64,000 nt of DNA from Rhizobium sp. RCAM05350 (GCA_024426085.1 CP087974.1:558001-622000); one strand, 5' to 3'. Positions 30,063 to 39,643 are shown, counted from the stretch's first letter. The notes: generated from the sequence alone by a model not told the origin. A program made the numbers and translations.

Positions 30063-30731
30063 CTAACGGAGCTTGAGCTGCGTTGTCGTTGGGGTGAAGT
30101 CTCCATAACCAAGGCGGTGAGCGAGAATGCTCCAGACTTTCTCGATACCGGCCAACGTCTCAGGGTGGGTAGCGACTTCCCTTCGTCCGCAGAAGGCGAT
30201 TATGGGTCTTTGGTTGTCTGCATCCCACGTCGTCATGACGATATTGGATTGATGCTGCATCAACTCCTTCAGACGCATTGCGGCAACGCGCGGACCAGGA
30301 TCGCCGCTCAGCAATACCGTCACGGCATACTCTCGTCCCCCGGAAGGTTTTTCTTGGCCCGAAACGAAAGCTCCTTCCAGGCATAAGTCTTCGCCTGGGC
30401 CCACCGAGATTGCGGGAAACTCGTCCAGCAGCAGGTAGTGGGTGCCCTTTGTCAGGTCGTGGTCGTCAATATTATCGAGTGTAGTCAACCAGCGTCCGCG
30501 CTCCAGCCAGTCGTAGTACGTTGAGACTGCGATGGAGGAAGCTTGATACATTGCCGAGGCTTCGCTTTCGGAGGGATTTCCAAGGTCCTCGGCGATCAGG
30601 TGGCATTGCAGTGCGTGCTCGCTTGCGAGGTCCTGGGTGTGCTCGGTGGCAACTTGCGAGATGGATTTTAGCCGTTCTTTGGTCACATCGGATAAAACCC
30701 CGATGAGGTTCGGGTGGAGCGGAAAGGTCAT
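30063..30731 (-). CDS. Unknown 222-residue protein between transposon-end repeats
   Basis: Intact frame with a strong AGAGGAGAAG ribosome site, starting MTFPLHPNLIGVLSDVTKE. It contains an acidic helical region (EHALQCHLIAEDLGNPSESE), a central WLTTLDNIDDHDL, and a C-terminal half with VMTTWDADNQRPIIAFCGRR. No membrane segments and no family I recognise. It is oriented against the tns genes and lies between the repeat arrays at 29951 and 30831, so it is probably cargo. Its unbroken frame suggests it is under selection or was recently acquired. Confidence 0.65.
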   Translation of the reverse strand: MTFPLHPNLIGVLSDVTKERLKSISQVATEHTQDLASEHALQCHLIAEDLGNPSESEASAMYQASSIAVSTYYDWLERGRWLTTLDNIDDHDLTKGTHYLLLDEFPAISVGPGEDLCLEGAFVSGQEKPSGGREYAVTVLLSGDPGPRVAAMRLKELMQHQSNIVMTTWDADNQRPIIAFCGRREVATHPETLAGIEKVWSILAHRLGYGDFTPTTTQLKLR

Positions 30732-30830
30732 TTGCTTCTCCTCTTTCGAGGAATTTTGGATTTGCGCCTTTGCAATCTACAAATTGGGTTGATGGGGCTG
30801 TAGTCCGCTGGCCTTTGTCAGCCTCAACGT

Positions 30831-30944
30831 TGTGTCAAACCGACCTGTCGCTGTGTCACCGGGCTTGTCGCAAACGATCCATAAATGCCTTGAGTTCTGG
30901 GAGATCGGGAATCGGTTTCATGTCAAACTGATTGTCGCTCCACA
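30831..30944. repeat. Right end of the Tn7-like element: three TnsB-site repeats
   Basis: On the plus strand three copies of TGTCA-N7/8-TGTCGC occur, starting at 30833, 30853 and 30920. Read from the right the sequence begins TGTGGAGCGACAATCAG, very like the Tn7 terminus (TGTGGGCGGACAA). The last base would be 30944, directly before an ATG that starts the AIPR-type gene. Spacing (two close sites and one at about 67 bp, nearest the tip) resembles Tn7-family ends. Confidence 0.65.
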
Positions 30945-30960
30945 ATGGCGCCTAAACTAG

Positions 30961-31815
30961 GGTGTGGTGACGATTTAAGGATTTAGGGTTCCCAAAGGTG
31001 CGCAAATCGGATTCAAAGCTGATTTTGGAGATCGGTGATGGATTGCGATACGCTTCGGGATGATCAATGGGAACGGATCAAGGGCTTTGTGCCGGGCGGC
31101 ACCAAAGGCAAGCGTGGCCCGCGCACGGATAATCGAACATTTCTGGATGCGCTTCTATGGATGGCGCGCTCTGGCGGCCGTTGGCGCGACCTGCCCGAGC
31201 GGCTTGGCGACTATCGCTCGGTGAAGCGGCGCTATTACCGCTGGATCGAGATGGGTGTTCTTGACGAGATGCTGTCGGTTCTTTCGCGTGAAGCCGACCT
31301 CGAATGGCTGATGATTGATAGTACCATCGTGCGGGCGCATCAGCATGCCGCCGGCGCACGCAAGCTAAAAGGGGGCGGATGCCCAGGGCCTGGGCCGGTC
31401 TCGCGGTGGATTGAGCACCAAAATCCACGCAGCGACGGAAGCGCTCGGCCTTCCAATCCGATTGATAGGCTCTCCCGGACAACGCAACGACATCGCCTTT
31501 GCCCATGATCTCGTCGACGGTTTCGAGGCCGTGGCCGCCCTTGCAGACAAAGGCTATGATGCCGATCATCTGTGCGAAAGGATCACGCAGGCAGGAACAC
31601 GCCTCGTCATCCCGCCCAGGCGCAACCGAAAGGTTCAGCGTGCCTACGACGCCGAACTCTACAAGGAGCGCAATCGCATCGAGCGCTTCTTCAACAAGCT
31701 CAAACAGTTCCGACGCGTCGCAACCCGATACGACAAGCTTCTGGCCAACTTCATGGGTGTCGTCAAACTCGCAGCCATCGCCATCTGGCTCAAATAGTTA
31801 AATCGTCACTACGGC
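30961..31815 (+). mobile_element. IS5-family (IS427-type) insertion sequence
   Basis: An 855-bp element bounded by imperfect inverted repeats: the left starts GGTGTGGTGACGATTTAA, the right reads in reverse GGCCGTAGTGACGATTTAA. CTAG flanks both sides (30957-30960 and 31816-31819), as expected for IS427-type elements that target CTAG. It carries one transposase in two overlapping frames. It is inserted in codon 5 of the AIPR-type gene. Confidence 0.9.
31038..31797 (+). CDS. IS5-family transposase (two frames, programmed frameshift)
   Basis: DDE transposase of about 253 residues. The first frame begins MDCDTLRDDQWERIKG and has WLMIDSTIVRAH with the first Asp. The second has ALADKGYDADHL with the second Asp and the Glu in KERNRIERFFNKLKQF. 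The frames join at AAAAGGGGGC (31367-31376), a slippery run like those that give programmed frameshifting in the IS427 group. Unlike the breaks elsewhere, this shift is expected. The ATG at 31038 is chosen. Confidence 0.9.
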
Positions 31816-33681
31816 CTAGTTCCACACACGCCAGCGACGATTATAGATTTTGGCGTGGTGGAAACTGGCATTAGAGAGCGCGAGACCTCGGAGGTCTCGT
31901 GCGGTTTAGCGTTTGCAGAGTTGGTAACAGAAACAATTTTTTGTGTTTCACGACATGAGGTTGATGAGCATATTGTCGATGGCGGTGCGGATCGGGGTAT
32001 TGATATTGTTTATATCGACCACAATATTCGAAGAATTAATATTGGATCATGCAAAACCGTTTTAGAATTTAAAAACTCTCACAAATTTTACCCGGCAGAA
32101 GAGATCGATAAAATAATCTCTTTTATCGACGATGTTCTTTTGCATCACGATAGTATGTTAGAAAAATGCAACGGAATGCTTGCTGCCAAAGTGCACGAGA
32201 TATGGGAAATATTTTCGTCTGAAGCATACGAGGTTGCTGTCCATTTATTTTCAAACAGGTCAACACTACCCAAAGATGCAAGGGAGAGACTTTCTGAATC
32301 ACTGAATAGACACAACGTAAGTTTATTTGAGTATGGGTTATTTGAACTTTCACACGGATTGGTGAAAGCAACAAAGCCTAGATTTAAGAAAACGCTGAAG
32401 GGGTGCGGCGAAACATCTGCGGCATTTGAAGATACGGGGCGTCAGCGCAATTGTCGCTAGAGTGAATTTGGTTGAACTCATGAAATTCCTTAGCGGAGAA
32501 TCCGGATCTTTCGATGAACGACTCGTTTGGCAAAACGTCCGATACTTTCTAGGAATTGAGAACGAAGTTAATCATGAAATAAGAGCCAGCCTTCTCAGTG
32601 ACTCAGTTGAAGATTTCTGGTTTCTAAATTCCGGATTGACAATTGTTTGCGAACAGATTCTCTCCAATCCCAACGGTTCTCACCCAATTCATATGGTAAA
32701 TCCGCAGATAGTGAACGGATGCCAGACAGCTTCGGTCATTCAAAGTGTCTACACAGAAACTCTTCGTAGTCTGCAGGGTGGGTTCATTCAGGTTAAAATT
32801 ATTGAGACAAGCAGCCCAGAGTTTGTTGAAAAAATTGCTCTTGCAAGCAACACACAAAGCCGGATATTGGGCAGAGACCTCAGAGCCCACGATACCTTTC
32901 AGCTACAAATTGCGGAGTGCTTGAGGTCACGGGGATATTTCTATTGCCGAAAGCGTGGCGAAAAAAGCCCGCCAGGAAAGTTTACTGTTTTAGATAGTGC
33001 TCGCGTTGGGCAGTTGATGCTTGCTTATGTTTGCGGGAACCGACGAAAAGCAAAACAAACTCAAACGACATATTTGGCGATTTGTATGGTGATGCTTTCA
33101 ATCCATTGGCCACGACTCCGGATATCATTATAGCCGCTCACGAGGCCTACTGCGAAATCGAGAAGCGGCGCCAGAAAGCCCTACACTGGCAATCCTCGAT
33201 TTCAAAAAACTCGTATGAGGAATCGTGGATTATTGAAGGTCACTTCCATGTTTTATTTGTGATTGGTGAATTGCTTCGCCGCGCTGGAAAGAACTTGGGC
33301 AACGGTGAAGACGCGTCGCTATTGGTAAATTCTGCAATCAGCGTGGTTAGTAGTTTTGTCGCGCAGAACAAGCAGACTGCAAGCTACAGGTTGTTCCGTT
33401 TAACAACCTCAAGAGAGGCCTTGTTGAAATTAATGGATGGAGCGAACGAGCAACCTAATCTCTCGTATCCAAAACAACTTTCTCTGGAAATATAGAGTAT
33501 TAGAATATTGTTGAGCAGCGATATTCTGCGCTAAGGCTTCGCACACGCCCCCAGTTCGCCCGCTCACCGGCGACTGCGCGGCGGCCGTCCTTGCTATCCG
33601 AAAAAGGAACTGTAAAGCTCCCGAGACGTTCACCAGCGATTGGTTCCGGGGTTCAGCTCAGGGACGCCCGGAGAGCTCCAG

Positions 33682-34185
33682 ATGAACATTCCCCTGCTCG
33701 CAGCTATTGGACTCTCGTTCGCAGCCTCGTCCCTGCCCGCTTTGGCTGACGAAGCAGCCTTCCTGAAATCGATCGGCGGCCATTGGTCAGGACGAGGCAC
33801 TCTAATCACGAAGATTGGTTCAGCACCGTTCGACGTCACATGCACCTTCGACAGCAAATCGAATGGAGCATCACTTGCAATGTCGGGCCAGTGCCGGGGA
33901 TTGGTGGTGGTGCGGCGAGCAGTCTCGGCAGACATCAAGGCCAACGGCACGAAATACAGCGGTACCTATGTGGGACCGTCAGGACGCCCGTCCAGCCTCT
34001 CCGGTTCGAGAACCGGAAGCTCGATCAACTTCGCTGTCCGCTGGAGCCGGGAGGTCAACGGAGACCGAGCCGCCCGGATGACGCTTCAACGGATTGGCAA
34101 TACGGGCTTGAGGCTTCGCACGATCGACAAGGATCCGAAAACGGGCAGAAATGTTGTAACGAGCGACATCCAGTTGTCCCGATAA
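33682..34185 (+). CDS. Exported protein of unknown function
   Basis: A 167-residue protein with a signal peptide (MNIPLLAAIGLSFAASSLP, ending in ALA before DEAAFLKS). The mature part reads IGGHWSGRGTLITKIGS, FDVTCTFDSKSNGASLAM and TYVGPSGRPSSLSGSRTGS, suggesting a small beta-barrel. Similar exported proteins are common in rhizobia without known role. The ATG at 33682 is preferred because it begins the signal peptide. The frame is intact and composition is like the core genome, so it marks the right border of the island. Confidence 0.75.
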   Translation: MNIPLLAAIGLSFAASSLPALADEAAFLKSIGGHWSGRGTLITKIGSAPFDVTCTFDSKSNGASLAMSGQCRGLVVVRRAVSADIKANGTKYSGTYVGPSGRPSSLSGSRTGSSINFAVRWSREVNGDRAARMTLQRIGNTGLRLRTIDKDPKTGRNVVTSDIQLSR

Positions 34186-34414
34186 ATTGGACAGCAAGTT
34201 GTGCTGATCTTTCAGGAGAGTAAAAACGGTGCGGAAATTCCATCTCCCTCCTGGCGGGGAGAAAGCAATTTCAACATCTTGGGTTCAGCTAAGTGTTAGA
34301 TTTTGTTGGTGAGGGGATCTCGGCCCCCCTCTTTCAATCCCCGCCCCGAAAACCTCCGCCATACTCCCTCGTCCCGCCGCGTGAGGGAAAAGCCATGTCC
34401 GCGAAATCCGGATA

Positions 34415-34735
34415 TCACCCGCCCGCAACCGCGCTGGTATGATCGTTGATCTCGATCCAGTATCCGTCGGGATCCTGGACGTAGGCCTGCCGGAACCCGT
34501 CGCGCCGCACGCCGATCCGCCCGGTATTTCCCGGCCAGTCATAAAACGTCACGCCCTTGGCAGAAATATCGGCGACGAAGGCATCGAGGCTGTCGATGCG
34601 GAGCGCAAAATGTGTGTCCTTGGTGAGATACGTCGCGCCAAAGTCGCCCTCGATGAGATGGATCGCATCGAGACCGCCGATCGTCAGCCAGGCCACATTG
34701 GCGGGTGGGTTCAAGGATGAAGTGCGACTTGCCAA
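34415..34735 (-). CDS. VOC-family (glyoxalase-fold) protein, N-terminus missing
   Basis: A C-terminal VOC module: ANVAWLTIGGLDAIHLIEGD, then DTHFALRIDSLDAFVADISAKG, then GVRRDGFRQAYVQDPDGYWIEI, with the metal-binding His/Glu positions. Family members have about 30-50 more residues with a first beta-alpha unit and a first metal ligand. Upstream frames (to about 34840) contain stops and no clear match, so the gene is truncated or carries several indels. The substrate is unknown. Confidence 0.65.
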   Translation of the reverse strand: MASRTSSLNPPANVAWLTIGGLDAIHLIEGDFGATYLTKDTHFALRIDSLDAFVADISAKGVTFYDWPGNTGRIGVRRDGFRQAYVQDPDGYWIEINDHTSAVAGG

Positions 34736-34859
34736 TGTTTACAAAGGTTTCATCCCGTCAAATGCAATGACCGCCGACGGCAAGTTATCGCTTCAATCTT
34801 CCCTTCCCAAATGCCGTCGTCCATGCAGAATGCTGTTCTCATACTGATGAAGGCGCCGC

Positions 34860-36149
34860 ATGCCCGCAGTCTCGTTGCCAAACAGCCTCTATACAGATAC
34901 CCGCGCATCCGGCGCCTTCGACGCCGCTGCTTGATGCCGATCAAACGGTTTCAGTCGCGATCATCGGTGCCGGGTTTGCCGGTCTGTCTGCGGCGCTGCA
35001 TCTGGCCGAAATGGGTGTCGACGTCTGCGTTCTGGAGGCCAACGAGGCCGGCTGGGGTGCATCCGGGCGCAATGGCGGACAAATCAATCCCGGGCTCAAG
35101 TTCAATCCCGATGAACTGCTTTCCCGGTTTGGCGGCGATCTCGGCCAGCGCATTGATCGACATGGCCTGGGGCGCGCCGGATTTCACCTTCGACTTCATT
35201 CGCCGGCTAGGCATCGATTGCGATGCGCGGCAAAACGGCACGCTGCGGGCCGCGACCAATGCGCTGACCGCCAAGGCCGTCGGCACCACTGCGGCTCAAT
35301 GCCTGGCGCGTGGCATGCCGACACGTTTGCTCGACGCGAAGCAGACGGCGCTGGCAACGGGCACGGACCGCTATCCGGCGGCGCTGTTTGATCCGCGCGG
35401 TGGCGACCTGCATCCGCTCAATTATGCCCGCGGCCTTGCTGCCGCTGCGCAGAATGCCGGTGCGTCCATCCATGGCGGTAGCCGCGTCATCTCGGCTCGA
35501 AAGCAATCCGGACAATGGTTTTTGCACACGGACAAGGCCACCGTCGTCGTGGAAAAATTGCTTGTTGTTACAAATGCCTATGCGGATGGGCTATGGCCGG
35601 ACCTGAAGAAATCTCTCGTTCCAGTCTTCAGTTCCATCGTCGCAACACAACCCCTGCCCGTCGATGTCGTGGCGCATATCCTGCCGGATCGGCCGGTACT
35701 CTACGAAAGCGGTCATATCACTGTCTATTATCGCATCGACGCAGAGAACCGGCTGCTGATGGGTGGACGCGGACCGCAGCGGGCGCTGACTGGCCAGACG
35801 GGCGCGCTGGACTATCTGAAACATTATGCAGAGCGTCTACGGCCCGAATTGAAGGGAACGCGCTGGACGCATGCCTGGAACGGGCAGCTGGCGATCACCC
35901 CGGACCACCTGCCCCACCTGCATGAACCGGCCGAAGACGCATTGATCTATCTCGGCTGCAACGGCCGTGGCGTGGCGCTGGCGACGGCCATGGGCAAGCA
36001 GCTGGCCCTCGCGTCTGGTCGGCGGGTCTTCCGTTCCGATCGACCTTCCCGTGACCGGTATCGCGCCAATGCGGTTTCACGCTCTGTGGCCGATCGGCGT
36101 GCATTCCACGATGATCTGGGGCAGAATGAAGGACCGGCTGGGTATTTAA
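34860..36149 (+). CDS. FAD-dependent amine/amino acid oxidoreductase (DAO family)
   Basis: About 428 residues. The FAD-binding motif AIIGAGFAGLSAALHLAE is followed by EANEAGWGASGRNGGQINPG, the DAO-family signature seen in gamma-glutamylputrescine oxidase-like enzymes. Near the C-terminus, IYLGCNGRGVALATAMGKQL and FHALWPIGVHSTMIWGRMKD fit the same group. Breaks lie near 34932, 35152 and 36015. The start ATG at 34860 gives MPAVSLPNSLYTDTR, typical of this group. A role in polyamine or amino acid breakdown is likely but the substrate is not fixed by sequence. Confidence 0.85.
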
Positions 36150-36337
36150 AGTCGTTGGATAAACGGCGGAAGCTCACCATCCTTGAATATTTTCTTATTT
36201 ATAAGTTTATCAGATGCACAAAAATAATTGAATTTATTAGATAATATCTATTCGTGTGTATCACGCTTCTACGAGGAAACCATTTCCGTTCGGGACACGT
36301 ATCATATCTATTCCGATGGCCAGCAAGGAGACGGGGA

Positions 36338-36760
36338 ATGATCCGGACACTCAGAACCTGCGCATGCATTGCCATTCTCTTGTCCACGGCGCCGCTGGCA
36401 TTGGCGGCGGAACCCGTCGATATGGCCCAGTCGATCATCCAGAATCAGATCGAGGCTTTCCTCAACGACGATGCAGAAACCGCCTATTCGTTTGCCTCGC
36501 CGCAAATCCGGCAGAAATTTCCCGACAAGAGCATCTTCTTCGAGATGGTCAAGCGCGGCTATACGCCGGTCTACCGTCCGGGCAATTTCGCGTTCGGCCG
36601 CAGCAAGATCGTGGACGACACGGTCGTGCAGGAAGTGCTGATATCGGCCCCTGACGGCAAGGACTGGACGGCGCTGTATTTCCTCGTCAAGCAGCCGGAC
36701 GGCAGCTACAAGATCAACGGCGTGCAGATGCTGCAGCAGGCCCCCGGCCCCGAGATTTGA
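36338..36760 (+). CDS. DUF4864 exported protein
   Basis: A 140-residue protein with a signal peptide ending ALAAEP. The mature part, [22 protein letters not shown] and [18 protein letters not shown], matches the DUF4864 pattern (an NTF2-like fold). Function unknown. The frame is intact and the ATG at 36338 follows AGGAGACGGGGA. It is convergent with tgt. Confidence 0.82.
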   Translation: MIRTLRTCACIAILLSTAPLALAAEPVDMAQSIIQNQIEAFLNDDAETAYSFASPQIRQKFPDKSIFFEMVKRGYTPVYRPGNFAFGRSKIVDDTVVQEVLISAPDGKDWTALYFLVKQPDGSYKINGVQMLQQAPGPEI

Positions 36761-36784
36761 TCGTGTAGGCGCTCATGGAGCCGC

Positions 36785-37916
36785 TTACAGCGGCGCCAGA
36801 TCGCCCCGCGCCCATTCTTCCTGCGTCTCTTCCATGAAGGCGGCATAGCGGCCTTCCTCGATTGCCTTGCGGATGCCGGCCATCAGGTCCTGGTAATAGG
36901 CAAGGTTGTTCCAGGTCAGCAGCATGCCGCCCAGGCTCTCGTCCGCCCGCACGAGATGGTGCAGATAGGCGCGCGAATAATCGCGTGACGCCGGGCACGA
37001 GGACTGATCGTCGAGCGGCCGTGTATCCTCCGCGTGCCGGGCATTGCGCAGGTTGACGCGGCCGCGCCGGGTGAAGGCCAGGCCGTGACGGCCGGCGCGG
37101 GTCGGCATGACGCAATCCGAACATGTCGATGCCCCGCGCCACTGACTTCAGGATATCGTCGGGCGTGCCGACGCCCATCAGGTAACGCGGCTTTTCGACC
37201 GGAAGTTCGGGGCATGTGATATCGAGCATGTCGAGCATCACCGCCTGCGGTTCGCCGACGGCAAGACCACCGATCGCGTAGCCCTTGAGGTTGAGCCCGG
37301 ACAGCGCCTGCGCCGAGCGCATACGCAGCGCCGGCACGTCGCCGCCCTGTACGATGCCGAACATCGCCTTGCCCGGCTGATCGCCGAAAGCGGTCTTGCA
37401 GCGGTCGGCCCAGCGCAGCGACATTTCCATTGCGCGTTCAATATCAGCAGGTTCGGCCGGAAGCCTCACACATTCGTCGAGCTGCATCTGGATATCGCTG
37501 TCGAGCATGCCCTGGATCTCGATCGAGCGCTCCGGCGACATGTGATGCAGCGCACCGTCGACATGGCTCTTGAACGTCACGCCCTTCTCGTCAAGCTTGC
37601 GCAGACCGGCCAGCGACATGACCTGGAAGCCGCCGCTGTCGGTCAGGATCGGATAGGGCCAGCGGATCAGCTCATGCAGGCCGCCAAGACGCGCCACGCG
37701 CTCCGGGCCGGGGCGCAGCATCAGGTGATAGGTGTTGCCGAGGATGATGTCGGCGCCGAGATCGCGGACCTGATCGAGATACATCGCCTTGACCGTGCCG
37801 ACGGTTCCGACCGGCATGAATGCCGGCGTGCAGATCTCTCCGCGCGGCATCGATACCGTGCCGCGACGCGCCTTGCCGTCGGTTGCCTTGATGTCGAACT
37901 GGAATGTCTCGGTCAT
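36785..37916 (-). CDS. tgt: Queuine tRNA-ribosyltransferase
   Basis: Exchanges guanine-34 for the queuosine precursor in tRNAs with GUN anticodons. About 376 residues, with one break near 37105. The catalytic motifs are present: [32 protein letters not shown] and the nucleophile region MPTRAGRHG. The usual zinc site is degraded: where E. coli Tgt has CDCYTC before SRAYLHHL, this protein has SSCPAS, and the distal histidine in NTIHN is asparagine in LTWNN. The ATG overlaps the queA stop (ATGA). Confidence 0.96.
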
Positions 37917-39012
37917 ACTATCTCGATCCTGGGGTTATCCCGGAAAAGCAGGCTGGAATCGCCGTAGGAATAAAAACGGTAGCCGGTATCGATGGCGTGC
38001 GCATAGGCGCGCCGCATCGTCTCGAGGCCACTGAAGGCCGAGACGAGCATGAACAGGGTCGATTTCGGCAGGTGGAAATTGGTCATCAGCATATCGACGG
38101 CGCGGAACCGGTAGCCGGGCGTGATGAAGATGCCGGTCGGGCCGGACCAGGGGCGGATGTCGCCGTTCTCTGCCGCCGCACTTTCGATCAGCCGCAGCGA
38201 GGTGGTGCCGACACAGATGATGCGCCCGCCCCTCGTCTTGACCGCGTTCAGCCGTTCGGCGACCTCGGCACTGACATGGCCGATCTCCTGGTGCATGACA
38301 TGATCGTCGGTATCGTCGACCTTCATCGGCAGGAAGGTTCCGGCGCCGACATGCAAGGTGACGAAATGGCGCTCGATGCCAAGCGCGTCCAAGGCCTCGA
38401 ACAGGCGGTCGGTGAAATGCAGGCCGGCTGTAGGCGCTGCCACGGCTCCATGTTCGCGCGTAAACTGTCTGGTAGTCGGTGCGATCCTGCTCGTCCTCGG
38501 GGCGCTTGGAAGCGATATAGGGCGGCAGCGGAATATGGCCGACGGCCAGGATCGCCTCGTCCAGTAACGGGCCGGAGAGATCAAACCGCAGCGTCACCTC
38601 GCCCGCCTCGCCCTTCTCCTCCACGGTCGCGTCAAGCGCGCCCATAAGGCAGGTGTTGGAGCCATGGCCGAATTCGATCCTGTCACCCGGCTTGAGGCGT
38701 TTTGCGGGACGTGCAAACGCCTTCCAGCGATCGGCGCCAACGCGCATGTGCAGCGTCAGCGACACCTGGGTGACCACATCCTCGCCGCGCCTGCGCAATC
38801 CTTCCAGTTGGGCTGGAATGACTTTGGTGTCGTTGAAAACGAGGGCATCGCCGGGGCGCAGGAACGACGGCAGGTCCATGACGCTGTGATCGGTCAACTC
38901 AACGCTGCCCCCCGGCTGAACGACGAGCAGGCGGGCGCTGTCGCGCGGGCTTGCGGGCCGCAGCGCAATATTGTCTTCAGGGGAGATCGAAATCGAACAG
39001 ATCGACACGCAT
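37913..39012 (-). CDS. queA: S-adenosylmethionine:tRNA ribosyltransferase-isomerase
   Basis: Second-last step of queuosine synthesis, transferring ribose from SAM to the 7-deazaguanine in tRNA. About 366 residues. The start ATG (39010-39012) gives [11 protein letters not shown]; an indel near 38980 shifts to [15 protein letters not shown]. Other motifs are [28 protein letters not shown] (after a break near 38455), [11 protein letters not shown] and [17 protein letters not shown]. It is co-transcribed with tgt through a 4-bp overlap. Confidence 0.96.
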
Positions 39013-39033
39013 GAAAAATCTTCTTTAAACAGC

Positions 39034-39076
39034 AAACCCGCCCCGGCGCCTTTTCGAGGCGATCCGGGACGGGTTT
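39034..39076 (-). terminator. Terminator after the cytosolic cyclophilin gene
   Basis: On the minus strand, arms AAACCCGTCCCGG and CCGGGGCGGGTTT with a mainly complementary inner loop, ending in a T-containing run. It lies between the ppiB stop and the queA start, so queA-tgt probably have their own promoter or receive only read-through. Confidence 0.65.
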
Positions 39077-39091
39077 TGGCAATAGCCTGAA

Positions 39092-39601
39092 TTAGGCGTT
39101 GGCGGCAAGTTTCATCGAAACGATGCTGTCAGGATCCTTGACGGGCTCGCCCTTCTTGATCTTGTCGACATTGTCCATGCCGGAGATGACCTGACCCCAG
39201 ACCGAATACTGCTTGTTCAGCCATGGGCTGTCGGTAAAGCAGATGAAGAACTGCGAATTGGCAGAGTTCGGCATCTGGCTGTGGGCCATCGAGCACGTGC
39301 CGCGCACGTGGCTCATGTTGGAGAATTCAGCCTTGAGGTCCGGCTTGGAAGAGCCGCCCATGCCGGCGCGGGCCGGATTGAAATCCTTGCCGCCGGTCTT
39401 GCCGAACTGCACGTCGCCGGTCTGCGCCATGAAGTCGTCGATGACACGGTGGAACACGACGCCGTCATAGGCGCCTTCGGCGCACAGTTCCTTGATGCGG
39501 GCAACGTGGCCCGGCGCCAGGTCCGGCAGAAGCTGGATGACGACCTGCCCCTTGGTGGTTTCCATGATGATGGTGTTTTCCGGATCCTTGATCTCGGTCA
39601 T
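39092..39601 (-). CDS. ppiB: Cytosolic peptidyl-prolyl isomerase (cyclophilin)
   Basis: Cyclophilin of 169 residues without a signal peptide, catalysing proline cis-trans isomerisation. Active-site motifs are [31 protein letters not shown] and [12 protein letters not shown]. The frame is intact. It follows a second, exported cyclophilin by 42 bp; the two share most motifs and are an old tandem duplication common in rhizobia. Confidence 0.95.
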   Translation of the reverse strand: MTEIKDPENTIIMETTKGQVVIQLLPDLAPGHVARIKELCAEGAYDGVVFHRVIDDFMAQTGDVQFGKTGGKDFNPARAGMGGSSKPDLKAEFSNMSHVRGTCSMAHSQMPNSANSQFFICFTDSPWLNKQYSVWGQVISGMDNVDKIKKGEPVKDPDSIVSMKLAANA

Positions 39602-39643
39602 GGTCTTCTCCTTCTTGTTTAAAACGGGCGTTTGAAACGGTTG

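Larger units (their letters stand above)
30945..33495 (+). pseudogene. AIPR-type abortive infection protein, interrupted by an IS5-family element
   Basis: Removing the IS (30961-31815) and one CTAG copy restores a frame ATG GCG CCT AAA CTA GTT that continues into the AIPR reading, giving about 560 residues. The domain is visible as FVSRHEVDEHIVDGGADRGID near the N-terminus, DFWFLNSGLTIVC, and the signature MVNPQIVNGCQTASVIQ. AIPR proteins are associated with phage-abortive infection. Two further indels (near 32420 and 33040) are probably sequence error. The DNA is clearly more AT-rich than the surroundings, a sign of recent transfer. A GTG at 31855 could restart translation, so partial function cannot be excluded. 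Confidence 0.75.

Noticed and set aside
29951-30944. CRISPR-like array from the spaced short repeats
   Set aside because: The repeats are only about 18 bp, imperfect, irregularly spaced and inverted between the two clusters; this fits transposase-binding sites, not a CRISPR array.
21891-30944. CRISPR-associated transposon
   Set aside because: TnsABC-TniQ are present but no cas gene or CRISPR repeat could be found, and the small genes do not resemble Cas proteins.
31855-32460. GTG at 31855 as the native start of the AIPR gene
   Set aside because: The frame is open upstream to the IS border and joins exactly to an ATG on the far side of the IS.
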